From NCBI GenBank assembly GCA_964461135.1, contig CAYWTB010000049.1:1-32661 (forward strand): a stretch of DNA of 32,661 nucleotides, written 5' to 3'. The notes under the pieces were generated by a model, which ran no database searches, was not told where the DNA came from, and worked only from the letters and a program-made list of their open reading frames with translations. The position numbers were made by a program, and so were the translations under genes. This document shows positions 25,401 through 32,661 of this stretch, piece after piece (the stretch's first letter is position 1; the number at the start of each line of letters is the position of its first letter). Origin of the DNA: RQOF01 sp964461135 (GTDB taxonomy: Bacteria; Calditrichota; Calditrichia; RBG-13-44-9).

Positions 25401-28265
25401 TTCCCCGTTCGAAAAGATAGCATTCGAAGTGATTCTGTTTTGTATCCCTTCACTTTTAAAGTCAGTATCAGTTGTCCAGGCTGAGGATATGGAAACACCG
25501 CTCTCGGTATTGAACGCGATGATATTGCTCTCAATATTTGTATTCGACGGAGGATCCGAATACACCGGTACAAAGGGAGGATTCAACATTTCAATCCAGA
25601 CACCGTGACCGTTGTTCCCAATTGGATTGGTTCCCGTAATATCCGTACCAATATAATTCCCGATGATAGTATTGTTTCGCGCATTATACCCGACAACCGT
25701 GACTCCCGCATACAAATCATTCCCGGAAATGATATTCCTATGATCGGAGGTACCGTCGCCGATGGTATTCCCCGGTGCTTCCCAGATGATAATGCCCGAA
25801 TATGCATTTCCTAAATCATCAGTTCCATCCTTATCGGTACCGATAAAATTACCTAAAACCTGGTTCCCGGTGGCAGTAGTATCACGAATTACCAGACCGT
25901 ATTTCCCATTTCCTGAAATCACATTGCTCAGTTCAGGCCCGATACCTCCGATAACATTATTGGGAGCATTGTAAATAAATACGCCATTGCCCCCGTTGCC
26001 CAAAGGTGACTCACCGGATCCATCTGTGCCAATATAATTTCCGCTAACAGAATTTTTCATTGAACCACTATCCATTATTTGAAGTCCATTTCCAATATTG
26101 CCAGATATGATGTTTCCAGGTCCGATCATATTGGTTTGCGCGCCATTTCCTATAAAAATCCCGCCATTGTTGCCCATATTGACTTCTCCGGTCACATCGG
26201 TTCCGATATAATTTCCCTGGATCGTGTTGTTGATTGCATCTGCTCCCACGATTACGATACCGTGACTGGCATTACCCGAAATGATGTTGCGGTCCCCTAC
26301 AAAATTGTTGGGAGATTCTATATTAATACCATCGTCTCCGTTTCCCAATGTGCTGGATCCATCAGCTGCAACACCGATGAAATTACCTAAAATTTTATTA
26401 TGTTCAGCCAGGCTTCCCAGGATGTTGATCCCATCATCATTATTTCCCGAGATGATGTTGCGAGATTCAATAGTCGTCCCACCGATGACATTGTCGGGCG
26501 CATCTTCTATTGTTATGCCAAATTGGTTGGGTATTGAGTTTTGCCCGGAAATATCTGTTCCAATAAAATTACCGCTAATCTCATTTCCTATAGATTCAGG
26601 TCCATAAATACGAATGCCGTTTTGTGAATTTCCGGAAATGAGATTCCTTTCCACAACCTGACTGCCTCCAATAACGTTGCCAGGAGAATTAACTATATAT
26701 ATTCCATTGTGGTTATTCCCGGATGGAGGGAACCCATTTGTGCCAACTATATTGCCAATAACCTTATTTCCACTAGCGCCATTTCCGGTAATAAAGATTC
26801 CCTCAGCAGAATTGTAGATGAAATTACTAGATTCACCGAAACGACCGCCAATAAGATTATTTGAAGAATTGTCAATACTAATTCCATCATACCAGCAATG
26901 TATAAAGTTCTTTTCAATAATATTGTTGCTGCCACCTAGTAGCTTTATACCATCACCAGCAGCCTCTATATCCAAACCCCGAACCTTACTATTGCCAGAA
27001 GTGATTACTAGTCCATGGATGAGATTTGTCCAGGGGCTCGATAATTTTATTACCGGTTCATCGACAAAGCCCGGCTGTGTGGTACCATCAATAATCACTG
27101 GGTCGGTGATGACAGGCATTGCTTTGACAAATGCAATGTCAAAAGGAGGCGCTGGACCAGTGATAATGTTGAAAGTAATGCTATCCAAACCTAAATGAGC
27201 ATTTGCGTCTAATATGGCTTGTCGTAAAGAACCAGCTCCATTTTCGTTGGTATTGGTGACTGTAAATGTGTGTGTTTTCCTTATTGCAATGATATCGTTG
27301 GAAGTCGGGAAAAACGCACTGACGTATAAAACTTCTCCATCGGGGCTAAATTGTAAATCCTGTAAACCTGAAAAACCTGAAGCAAACACCTCTGAGGTAC
27401 TTGGATAAAGAGTATCGGCATGAACAGCTGATATTCTCCGTATTTCACCGGATTGATTGATACCAAAGTAAACATCACCCGTTACTGGATGTACGGATAA
27501 ATTACCACTGCTGGGAATTCCATGAAGAAATCCGTAAACTTGGCCATATTCATCAATGGTAACAATTCTTGTGGAATCGTTTCCACTGGCATCACTTTCC
27601 ATCATATAGAGGGTGCCATCGGGACCAAAGGCTACCTGAGATGGCCCATGGTCAAACTTAACTCCTCCCTGTGCTAATACCTTTACCTCAGCGGTTTGTG
27701 GATTGACTGCCCAAATCGCTCTTTCATCGAACCAACCAAAAGCAATATCCGCTATAATGAGATCACCTGGATCAACATCAGGTCCATCAAAAGAAGGTGG
27801 TGCCAGTGCAATCCCGAACGGATTAAACCGGTTTTCAATTGATATGTCTTCTGGTGTAACAAAAGATATTGGAATACCACTTGGTAAAGTGAGAAATAAA
27901 GTTTGCGCCTGGCCATCAACTACAAAGACACTATCTCCATAATACTGCAATATATCGTCAGGACTATCAAATGGTGGGCCAGTTATACAATAGGCATCCT
28001 CAATATCAAATTCATCTCCTCTATTCGCTACAAAAACTCCTTGAGGACTGATTTCATTCACGATTAGTAAACTTCCGTCCCCCCGGACCGCAATCCCGTC
28101 CGGCCAGGGCACATGACGATAGAAATACTCAGCTGAATGTCCAGGAAGTAAGGTAATATCCGGTCTTTCCTGTGCCGGCAGCATATCCGTAAGCAGAATA
28201 ATGCTAAACAGCAAAAGAACCATAATCGTTAACAAAGAATTATTTATGTTTAGTATATTTTTCAT
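22467..28265 (-). CDS. giant secreted metzincin / VWA / beta-helix protein with T9SS tail
   Basis: A 1932-residue secreted protein. In order: signal peptide (to about Ala30); a propeller-like region with NHL-type strands (about 35-330, WPDGIAVRGDGSLLIVN, VAFGPDGTLYMME); a CSLREA-type motif (VTNTNENGAGSLRQAILDAN, about 332-365); a long parallel beta-helix (about 375-1000) with repeated NVIGG, RNIISGN and GNFIGTD units; a metzincin protease domain (about 1088-1290) with the zinc site HEIGHFGGLGD (His1225 onward) and a Met-turn TMYG near 1257; a VWA domain (about 1298-1490) with a MIDAS-like DGSAN (Asp1306); a YWQGG array (1500-1533); two less clear beta-rich segments; and a T9SS sorting domain (FPNPFNLQTTIQYELP, about 1845-1932). 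AGAGG precedes the ATG. It would be exported and attached at the surface. It follows the small secreted gene by 65 nt, probably as one operon. Domain calls are firm, function inferred. Confidence 0.9.
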   Translation of the reverse strand: MKNILNINNSLLTIMVLLLFSIILLTDMLPAQERPDITLLPGHSAEYFYRHVPWPDGIAVRGDGSLLIVNEISPQGVFVANRGDEFDIEDAYCITGPPFDSPDDILQYYGDSVFVVDGQAQTLFLTLPSGIPISFVTPEDISIENRFNPFGIALAPPSFDGPDVDPGDLIIADIAFGWFDERAIWAVNPQTAEVKVLAQGGVKFDHGPSQVAFGPDGTLYMMESDASGNDSTRIVTIDEYGQVYGFLHGIPSSGNLSVHPVTGDVYFGINQSGEIRRISAVHADTLYPSTSEVFASGFSGLQDLQFSPDGEVLYVSAFFPTSNDIIAIRKTHTFTVTNTNENGAGSLRQAILDANAHLGLDSITFNIITGPAPPFDIAFVKAMPVITDPVIIDGTTQPGFVDEPVIKLSSPWTNLIHGLVITSGNSKVRGLDIEAAGDGIKLLGGSNNIIEKNFIHCWYDGISIDNSSNNLIGGRFGESSNFIYNSAEGIFITGNGASGNKVIGNIVGTNGFPPSGNNHNGIYIVNSPGNVIGGSQVVERNLISGNSQNGIRIYGPESIGNEISGNFIGTDISGQNSIPNQFGITIEDAPDNVIGGTTIESRNIISGNNDDGINILGSLAEHNKILGNFIGVAADGSSTLGNGDDGINIESPNNFVGDRNIISGNASHGIVIVGADAINNTIQGNYIGTDVTGEVNMGNNGGIFIGNGAQTNMIGPGNIISGNIGNGLQIMDSGSMKNSVSGNYIGTDGSGESPLGNGGNGVFIYNAPNNVIGGIGPELSNVISGNGKYGLVIRDTTATGNQVLGNFIGTDKDGTDDLGNAYSGIIIWEAPGNTIGDGTSDHRNIISGNDLYAGVTVVGYNARNNTIIGNYIGTDITGTNPIGNNGHGVWIEMLNPPFVPVYSDPPSNTNIESNIIAFNTESGVSISSAWTTDTDFKSEGIQNRITSNAIFSNGELGIDLGGNGVTPNDIVDVDTGPNNLQNYPVLTSAASDVDIISGELHSAPSTAYHLEFFSNDAPDSTGYGEGQTFIGSITVETDGYGDVIFNAFLPQEIDPGKFYTATATDPDNNTSEFSAAMPSEIKTKSFGLHYVVNRTHSGIPLHWPDGKATFNVSLSAQEYAPTIETSYSTWSALPELEYIGSGNSPSSNQWAGNPDGLNNNVWIADWNTTGLDQDVVAATRVRYNAITGEMTDVDIAYNADSFIWKIFEQADENAEELDVENVVTHEIGHFGGLGDIYNPSNSDYWVEGMGDGNEEQTMYGLIKAGETKKRDLYQYSGSTPEGDVAGIEYIYANIPDEYVDLMLVFDGSANYADNYHAFDAAKKSAIQLIDKMRVGDRVGIVKLPDTVVVTLTQIDENDRSSIKNAIAALNEGGAVAIGSGLQTAQTQLTANGGAQNKWAMILFSSGEETTAPYAESVLPDIVGTKTAVYTMGFADGPGAGQNLNSHIADVTRADYFLLADSSEIVDVVNFIWYRLLGMQILYLSEAHSTDELSGKESPGLYWQGGMYWQGGFYWQGGMYWQGGLLEIGLYWQGSDLDLSILPPPADSTQADRLIDSTNVNEYKNIEFFTGPSYEYFRIKNAEPGTWSGWVFGKSLPQTPETYRTYIAARTDVTMEVDIPYDRLPSGAHTEIRVKIYEGGERQSDLHLTGGQPLLGAIVSADIVNSEGDSIYTEPFYEAGEGLYTITTDPFTESGSYKIIINASKTTALDRILISHSEHSLFIYDLPSSDGVNEIRDAIFNLDNSHFKKPGANRKVAFSNKLDAVLSMIADKNYSAAINKLENDIIAKMDGFYDGNPKNDWIVTQEGQHAVYPLVRNLIISLQILLPKQSEPPALKIELFPRQFNVLPNFPNPFNLQTTIQYELPQESQVSLKVYNVLGQLVRILVDGYQESGYHTLRWDGNDEGGNIVSNGVYIYRFKAGNYIKTGKMLLMK
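23664..23768 (-). repeat. YWQGG hexapeptide array in the giant protein
   Basis: Five YWQG units occur in 34 residues (1500-1533): LYWQGG, MYWQGG, FYWQGG, MYWQGG, then LLEIGL, then YWQGS. The unit is 18 nt. The Gly-Gly codons differ between units (GGTGGC, GGCGGA, GGGGGC, GGTGGA), so the protein motif is kept while the DNA has diverged. The LLEIGL segment is also 18 nt long and contains TACTGG in another frame, as if one unit had shifted and been compensated. Confidence 0.85.
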
Positions 28266-28330
28266 GACTTACCTCTTTCTTTTAATCATATCCTTGATAA
28301 ATAATTTTCCGACATTTCAAATACTTATTA

Positions 28331-28843
28331 TTACTTCAATTCTTCTTTTTCCACCAGATCATTTATTTTCTTTAAAAAACTGTTATAGCTCTGGTATCCA
28401 TTGACCGTTTTTGAACCGGTCCTTTCATCCGTTATGATTGACAATTTTCCTTTGACTCCCCCTGCAACATGCAGCTGATCATTCTGGTCTTTTTTCACAA
28501 ATACCAGTACCTCTTCATTCATATTAAATTTCGGTACGTGGGTATATAATTCTCCTACTTCCCCTACTTCACCACCCAGTTCCTGAAGGGTTAGTGTATG
28601 ATCAGATTGTTCTCCTTTCAGAAACTGATCGACAGCAATGGTGATCGTGGTATAGATTCGTGTTTCCTCTGCATTCCAGCCGGATTCCATCTGTGTTACT
28701 TTTCCAGTTACGATCATTTCGGCATTCTGGGTCAGTTTTTCCAAGGTGTTAAGCCGTTTTTGTGCGAAGATTCCTTCCGCAAGAAATGAACTAAGGATAA
28801 TGCAAAGGAAAAGATTCCATTTTAGATAGCTCATCTTATTCAT
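28331..28843 (-). CDS. small secreted protein paired with the metzincin gene
   Basis: A 170-residue protein with a signal peptide (to about Ala27-Gln28). The mature part begins KRLNTLEKLTQNAEMIVTG and contains IYTTITIAVDQFLKG, TLTLQELGGEVGEVGELY and NEEVLVFVKKDQNDQLHV; it reads as a small beta-rich domain of the type often found beside metzincin genes. No catalytic motif is seen. The ATG at 28843 is supported by GGGGGA 5 nt upstream; an ATG at 28834 is the alternative. It is the first gene of the operon, 65 nt ahead of the giant secreted protein, so it may be an inhibitor, chaperone or partner of it (inference). Confidence 0.7.
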   Translation of the reverse strand: MNKMSYLKWNLFLCIILSSFLAEGIFAQKRLNTLEKLTQNAEMIVTGKVTQMESGWNAEETRIYTTITIAVDQFLKGEQSDHTLTLQELGGEVGEVGELYTHVPKFNMNEEVLVFVKKDQNDQLHVAGGVKGKLSIITDERTGSKTVNGYQSYNSFLKKINDLVEKEELK

Positions 28844-28902
28844 ATTAAATCCCCCGTTTAATGAATTGAAAATTATTTATTTAATTAGAACAGTGATGCT
28901 AT

Positions 28903-28919
28903 AATGTATTAAATACATT
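28903..28919. promoter_or_regulatory. operator-like palindrome upstream of the secreted-protein operon
   Basis: AATGTATT A AATACATT is a perfect 8+1+8 palindrome, 60 nt upstream of the operon's first start codon, where a repressor or activator could bind. Only the symmetry is seen; no -35/-10 pair could be placed with confidence. Confidence 0.4.
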
Positions 28920-29484
28920 TAAAGAGACTTGTTTGGAAATCTGAGGATAGAAAGGATATAAATATTGAAATAAAAAGAGGGCAGTATTTACCAAAATTTC
29001 TTTCGTGGCAAGAAAAGGGCTTCATATTAGCACCATTTTTCTCATAATATATCAGGAGCTAATAATAAATTATATTTACGACTTTCAAAAAAAATAGCTA
29101 CGCTAGAAGGTTAATGGTCGGCCAAAAAATATCTGATTCAAATTTCGTTTGAGCTTGGGTACTCAAAATATTTTTGAGTATGTAAAATTTTAAGTAATTC
29201 GTTAAAACTTAACTATGAATTATACAAAATTATAATTTAAAAATCAACAAAATAAAGTGTGTTTTTACATGGGCTGGGTCTCCCCCAGAAATTTTAGAAG
29301 AACAGTTGCACCTGCAAATATGTACAATTTCTATTTCTGGTTATTGGTTCATAGATTTTCAAATGGCCGGTTTTCAAAAAACACCTTTGTACAATTTCGG
29401 TTAGCTTGTAATAGATAAAGCAATACAATTCTGAGAGCCTGTACCTGCCAGGTACTATTTTAAACGATTGACAGCTTAAAATAT
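28920..29484. other. gene-free stretch with two inverted repeats
   Basis: No gene was found. The region contains TACTCAAAA / TTTTGAGTA (29160-29168 with 29172-29180, 3-nt spacer), a CTGGG / CCCAG stem (29274-29288), two TGTACAATTTC copies (about 29319 and 29389), and GTACCT / AGGTAC (29441-29446 with 29450-29455) just beyond the transposase fragment, which could mark the element's end. Confidence 0.4.
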
Positions 29485-29929
29485 CTACTGAAGATCCACC
29501 ACCTGATTATATACAAAGGAGAGGGCAATCCATAGAATCGTTAGGATATTTTTCAAGGTATAATACTTACCATAAGCGACCTCTTCCAAATGAAACCGGG
29601 TTTTGATATGGCGATAAACCTCCTCGATCTGCCATCGGGCACTATAGCCTTCGGCCACATCTTTAATGATGGATGAGGCATACGTATTAGGACTATGAAC
29701 CAAAAACCAGCAATAGCCATGATCTTTCTCCCTGGCCACCACTAACCATAGCCGATCCCCTGTTGGCTCCTGGGTGTATTCGTTGATTCATAGTAACGGC
29801 ACCGCTCCCATTTGGAACCGGAGCCATTTATAATGGTTATTGCAGTTCTTTATAATCCGCTGCTCCTGCCGCAGGGTAATCTGGCGGGCAATTTCCCGGG
29901 TATTTTGCATCTTACCCTCGTACCAGAAA
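29485..29929 (-). mobile_element. truncated IS transposase (DDE, IS4-like)
   Basis: The minus strand encodes only the C-terminal part of a transposase: FWYEGKMQNTREIARQIT, then a TGA (complement of 29788-29790), and in the same frame INEYTQEPTGDRLWLVVARE, DHGYCWFLVHSP and YSARWQIEEVYRHIKTRFHL ending VVDLQ. The YxxRWQIEExxRxxK block is the C1-type signature holding the last catalytic Glu of the DDE triad. The N-terminal half is missing where the fragment meets the sorting-domain remnant at about 29929. One in-frame stop plus the truncation make it inactive. The exact IS family and ends cannot be set from the sequence. Confidence 0.75.
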
Positions 29930-30169
29930 TTCCCCAATTCCTTCAACCCGAGTACGACGATTGAGTTTGATATACTGAAGAGCAGTGAGGTGACACTGAA
30001 GATATTCAACATTCTCGGAGAGGAGGTGGCTACCCTGGTGTCTGATCGCCTCTCTGCTAGCTCATACTCATTCGATTGGGACGCCTCCCAATTTGCCAGT
30101 CCTGTGTTTCTGTACGGGCTGGAGGCAGGAGACTACATCGAGACCAGGAAAATGATCCTAATGAGGTAA
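29930..30169 (+). pseudogene. orphan T9SS sorting domain
   Basis: The last about 78 codons of a T9SS cargo gene remain: PNSFNPSTTIEFD, SSEVTLKIFNILGEEVATLV, SFDWDASQFASPVFLYGLEA and TRKMILMR, ending at 30169. The frame runs on upstream into the transposase fragment without a start or signal peptide. DNA in this segment is clearly related to the sorting-domain parts of the M1 gene (about 3190-3431) and the one-blade gene (about 13095-13342). The parent gene was probably removed or truncated by the insertion element. Confidence 0.75.
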
Positions 30170-30742
30170 ATACTTTCACCTGCAAGGATAGACAACTCTC
30201 CCCCTTTTGGGCACATAGAATTGGTCTGTAGCGGATGTAATCCTTTTACTATTTATAGCTAAATTTTGAAGTGACTAGAGGTTATGTTCTGCTGGATGAA
30301 AGATCTGCTAGCTTTAAAGTCCTCGGTCAATCCAAGTTTTAGCCGCTCCATTCGCCGTAATTTTAACGGAATTTTTCTATAAGTCACTTCGTGTAGTTAA
30401 GTTAATTACTTTTTTTCATCCAAATATCAAAACAAACCACCGATAAATGATAATTAGTCACTAAAACCTTATAACGCATAACGCGTTACCCGTATCCCAT
30501 ATCTGCCGTCTATTATCTTTATATACCGATTAATTATCACTGAAATCCCGTAACTCGTATCTCGAAACACGCGACCTTTAAAACAGTTTTTTTATTGTTA
30601 ACAACACATAGAATAATTTAGACATTCCAGGAAATTAAGCAAATTATCCTTCCATCAATTATTACGGGGAAAATATTAATTTTTGGGTAAACCCAGGTGC
30701 TTATTAAAGGTATACTTAGATAATTTGATTTTGATACAGTAA
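30170..30742. other. gene-free stretch with a degenerate short-motif repeat
   Basis: After a CTCTCCCCCTTTTGGG tract (about 30194-30209) no gene is supported. Around 30470-30575 variants of 'CGTAACTCGTATCTCG' and 'ATAACGCGTTACCCGTATC' recur, like degenerate intergenic repeats found in many environmental genomes. An unrecognised 40-45-codon minus-strand frame ends at about 30259. Confidence 0.35.
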
Positions 30743-31144
30743 CCGGAAAACTGGCTAATGATGATGCAATCCTTATTCTGCGAATCTCCTCTACCACCTA
30801 ATGCAAGGTTTTGCCGGCAGGACGGAAAAACGGCCCAGGTTGGTACTTTCCAGTCGCAATTACCTTGAGACCGGCTGGAACTTTTCCAAGAATATATTCC
30901 CCCGGAATTGTTTTCCAATATTTTGCAGGCGGGCCGTAAGATTGAAAGCGAACGGCGCCAGGTCACGGTGATACTTGCCGATGTTATAAGATTCACCAAT
31001 CTTACCGAACAAATCGATCCGGAAATTCTGGCCAGTCTTCGCTATGACTGTTTTAAGAGTCTGGTCTCAACAGTTCATAAATATGTAGGGATTATGGATA
31101 AATTTATTGGAGTTAAAAAATCATATAAATACTGTTCTTTTTAA
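30743..31144 (+). pseudogene. truncated class III adenylate/guanylate cyclase
   Basis: One frame with an internal TGA reads PLPPNARFCRQDGKT (zinc-ribbon-like), then after the stop LFQEYIPPELFSNILQAGRK, ESERRQVTVILADVIRFTNL and HKYVGIMDKFIG. This matches the start of large class III cyclase/ATPase/TPR regulators, where ERRQVTVLFADV opens the catalytic domain and DKFIGD continues with a second metal ligand. Here the family likeness ends right at DKFIG and the frame closes at 31144. With only the first part of the catalytic domain and a nonsense codon, it is a remnant. The open piece at 30908 alone cannot be active. Confidence 0.75.
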
Positions 31145-31428
31145 ATGACAGATTATGCAAAACAGCTTCTTAAAGGTAACTGCCGGTACAAAAATATTAA
31201 TATTTAAGGATGGCTTTTGAAAATAATGAATATAGTCAGGTATTGAAGTCATATCAAGCAAGCAGTTGACCGGCTGAATTTTTATAACCTTGAAATAAAA
31301 GTAACATTCTTACAAGTAGCTTCTGAAACATTATATTTTATTATGTCGTACATGAAAATAATTTTCTCAATATTGTAAAATTTTGTTAAATTGAATTATT
31401 ATTAGTAACCTTAACAAGGTCAGACATA
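31145..31428. other. intergenic region before the adaptor gene
   Basis: AT-rich, with no gene or clear repeat. It must hold the promoter of the adaptor gene, but no confident -35/-10 pair was found. An AAGG 12 nt before the ATG at 31429 may serve as a weak ribosome site. Confidence 0.3.
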
Positions 31429-32529
31429 ATGAAAAAGAAATCAAAAAAATGGATGATCGGTTCCCTACTGGTTCTCGTGCTGGTTATTGTGGTGGCTGTC
31501 GCCTTCTCGCCCGGGGCAAATAAACAGCAGAACGGGCGGAAAACCGTAAAGGTTGAAAAGCGGGATATTTTAGATAAAGCCCTTGCAGTTGGATCAATTG
31601 AGCCGGTAAACGAAATTGAAGTGAAATCCAAAGTATCCGGAGTCGTTGGCAAATTATTCGCTAACGTGGGTGATTTTGTCAAGGCCGGCGATCCGTTGGT
31701 GGATGTAAAACCGGATCCCACTCCGCTGGAACTGGCCCAGGCCAAGCGCGATGTGGAAATGGCCACCATTGAAATGGACCGGCTGACTAAGGAACTGGCA
31801 CGTAACAAGCAATTGAAAGCAAAAGGACTCATTTCCGACAAAGAGTTTGAAATGCTGGACCAGCAATTTGAAGAATCTAAACTGCGGCACCAGATTGCAG
31901 TTGAACATCTTGATTTAATTGAGAAGGGTAAAGTTAAAATTGCTGATACCCGCATTGAAACGGTTGTGAAATCCCCCCTTACCGGTTTTATTCTTGAAAA
32001 AAATGTGAACCTGGGAGATCCGGTGGTTCCGTTGACATCTTACCAGCCAGGTACCGCCCTGATGCGCATGGCCGATATGAATGATCTGATTTTTAAAGGA
32101 ACGGTTGATGAAATCGATGTGGGAAAGATTAAAGAGGGAATGCGCTGTGACCTGCAAATTGGGGCGCTTCCGGGGAAAAATATTATCGGGCATGTTACTC
32201 TTATTTCCCTCAAGGCCAGAAAAGAAGATAATACCACTGTTTTCCCGGTGGAAGTAAAAATTGACCAGACCGACGGGGCTGTATTGAGGGCCGGATTTTC
32301 GGCCAATGCCCACATTATCATTGCCAGAAGAGACAGTGTCCTTTCCATCCCCGAGCGCGTGGTTACTTTTCGTAATGATTCAGCTTTCGTGCAGCTTCCC
32401 CTGGGTGAGGAAGGTTCCGAAGAACACTATGTCAAGACCGGTTTGAGTGACGCCATCCATGTTGAGGTTATTGAAGGATTAAAAGAAGGTGATGAGGTCC
32501 TGGAGAAAAAAGTTCAGGAGATCACTTAA
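31429..32529 (+). CDS. efflux periplasmic adaptor (MacA/HlyD family)
   Basis: A 366-residue membrane fusion protein. An N-terminal anchor (KKWMIGSLLVLVLVIVVAVAF) is followed by the lipoyl/barrel-sandwich half motif (EIEVKSKVSGVVGKLFANVG, DFVKAGDPLVDV), a coiled-coil hairpin (about 95-165, MATIEMDRLTKELARNKQL ... DKEFEMLDQQFEESKLR), the second lipoyl half (IETVVKSPLTGFILEKNVNLG), a beta-barrel, and a C-terminal membrane-proximal domain (LPLGEEGSEEHYVKTGL). It would link an inner-membrane pump to an outer-membrane channel. Its partner permease and ATPase are expected downstream, beyond the window. Confidence 0.9.
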   Translation: MKKKSKKWMIGSLLVLVLVIVVAVAFSPGANKQQNGRKTVKVEKRDILDKALAVGSIEPVNEIEVKSKVSGVVGKLFANVGDFVKAGDPLVDVKPDPTPLELAQAKRDVEMATIEMDRLTKELARNKQLKAKGLISDKEFEMLDQQFEESKLRHQIAVEHLDLIEKGKVKIADTRIETVVKSPLTGFILEKNVNLGDPVVPLTSYQPGTALMRMADMNDLIFKGTVDEIDVGKIKEGMRCDLQIGALPGKNIIGHVTLISLKARKEDNTTVFPVEVKIDQTDGAVLRAGFSANAHIIIARRDSVLSIPERVVTFRNDSAFVQLPLGEEGSEEHYVKTGLSDAIHVEVIEGLKEGDEVLEKKVQEIT

Positions 32530-32537
32530 CACTTGTT

Positions 32538-32571
32538 TCCCGACGTAATATGACCTCCGCTGGCGTCGGGA
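32538..32571. other. 8-bp inverted repeat after the adaptor gene
   Basis: TCCCGACG (32538-32545) pairs with CGTCGGGA (32564-32571) across 18 nt, 8 nt after the stop codon. There is no T-run, so it is a weak terminator or an mRNA-stabilising stem. Confidence 0.4.
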
Positions 32572-32661
32572 TGAATTCTACCTTGGAAGGAAGCATCAGG
32601 ATTTACAAATAGGGCTTCACAAAACTCTTAGTTTATTATTATAAGTCATGATATTTGGTAC

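Noticed and set aside
24978..27198. Several plus-strand frames of 60-140 codons opposite the beta-helix region
   Set aside because: They mirror the repetitive antisense of the giant secreted protein and show no domain or start signals.
30259..30397. A minus-strand 40-45-codon frame reading RRMERLKLGLTEDFK
   Set aside because: No recognisable family, no ribosome site, and too short to distinguish from chance.

Overview
The window looks like a chromosomal segment of an uncultured, AT-rich Gram-negative bacterium of the FCB group, closest in style to Calditrichota / KSB1 / Ignavibacteria-type lineages (inferred from gene content). Three features suggest this. Four coding segments end in a type IX secretion (T9SS) C-terminal sorting domain of the 'NYPNPFNP...GEEV...GVYLYRL...K' type. 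The Hanks-type kinases carry large extra modules, as is common in these lineages. There are also several lipobox proteins and an RND adaptor. No rRNA, tRNA, CRISPR array or phage module was seen.

Layout. 1-3434: two decayed genes, a small lipoprotein (77-565) and an exported M1 aminopeptidase with a T9SS tail (766-3434; one frameshift and one Trp-to-stop change). 3435-8475: a TudS/DUF523-like putative desulfidase, a membrane-anchored kinase / PEGA-like / SUMF1-like / alpha-beta hydrolase fusion, and a bacterial PH-domain membrane protein. 8476-12255: two copies of a small repeat (R1), each holding a mini-ORF and a terminator hairpin, on either side of a minus-strand 7TM receptor / PP2C (SpoIIE-type) phosphatase and a broken small lipoprotein. 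12256-15821: a second repeat family (R2), a one-blade T9SS cargo protein, and a tight operon of lipoprotein, exported YidD-like protein and TPR/membrane protein. 16308-21692 (minus): a kinase / AAA / TPR regulator upstream of an OPT-family transporter, nearly abutting. 21693-22466: gene-free and rich in repeats R2 and R3. 22467-28843 (minus): a small secreted protein followed by a 1932-residue secreted protein with beta-propeller, CSLREA/beta-helix, metzincin protease, VWA, YWQGG array and T9SS tail. 28844-31428: a graveyard with an IS-transposase fragment, an orphan sorting domain and a truncated adenylate cyclase. 31429-32529: a MacA/HlyD-like periplasmic adaptor.

Functional picture. The intact genes mainly cover signalling (two kinases, one PP2C phosphatase, a dead cyclase), cell-surface export (T9SS cargo, lipoproteins) and transport (OPT, adaptor). 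The broken genes sit next to very long intact frames (1932, 1202, 984 and 924 aa), so true gene decay is more likely than poor sequence quality. The best candidates for undescribed biology are the metzincin-VWA-YWQGG secreted protein with its partner, the kinase-SUMF1-hydrolase fusion, the operon with a signal-bearing YidD, and the R1 mini-gene repeat.
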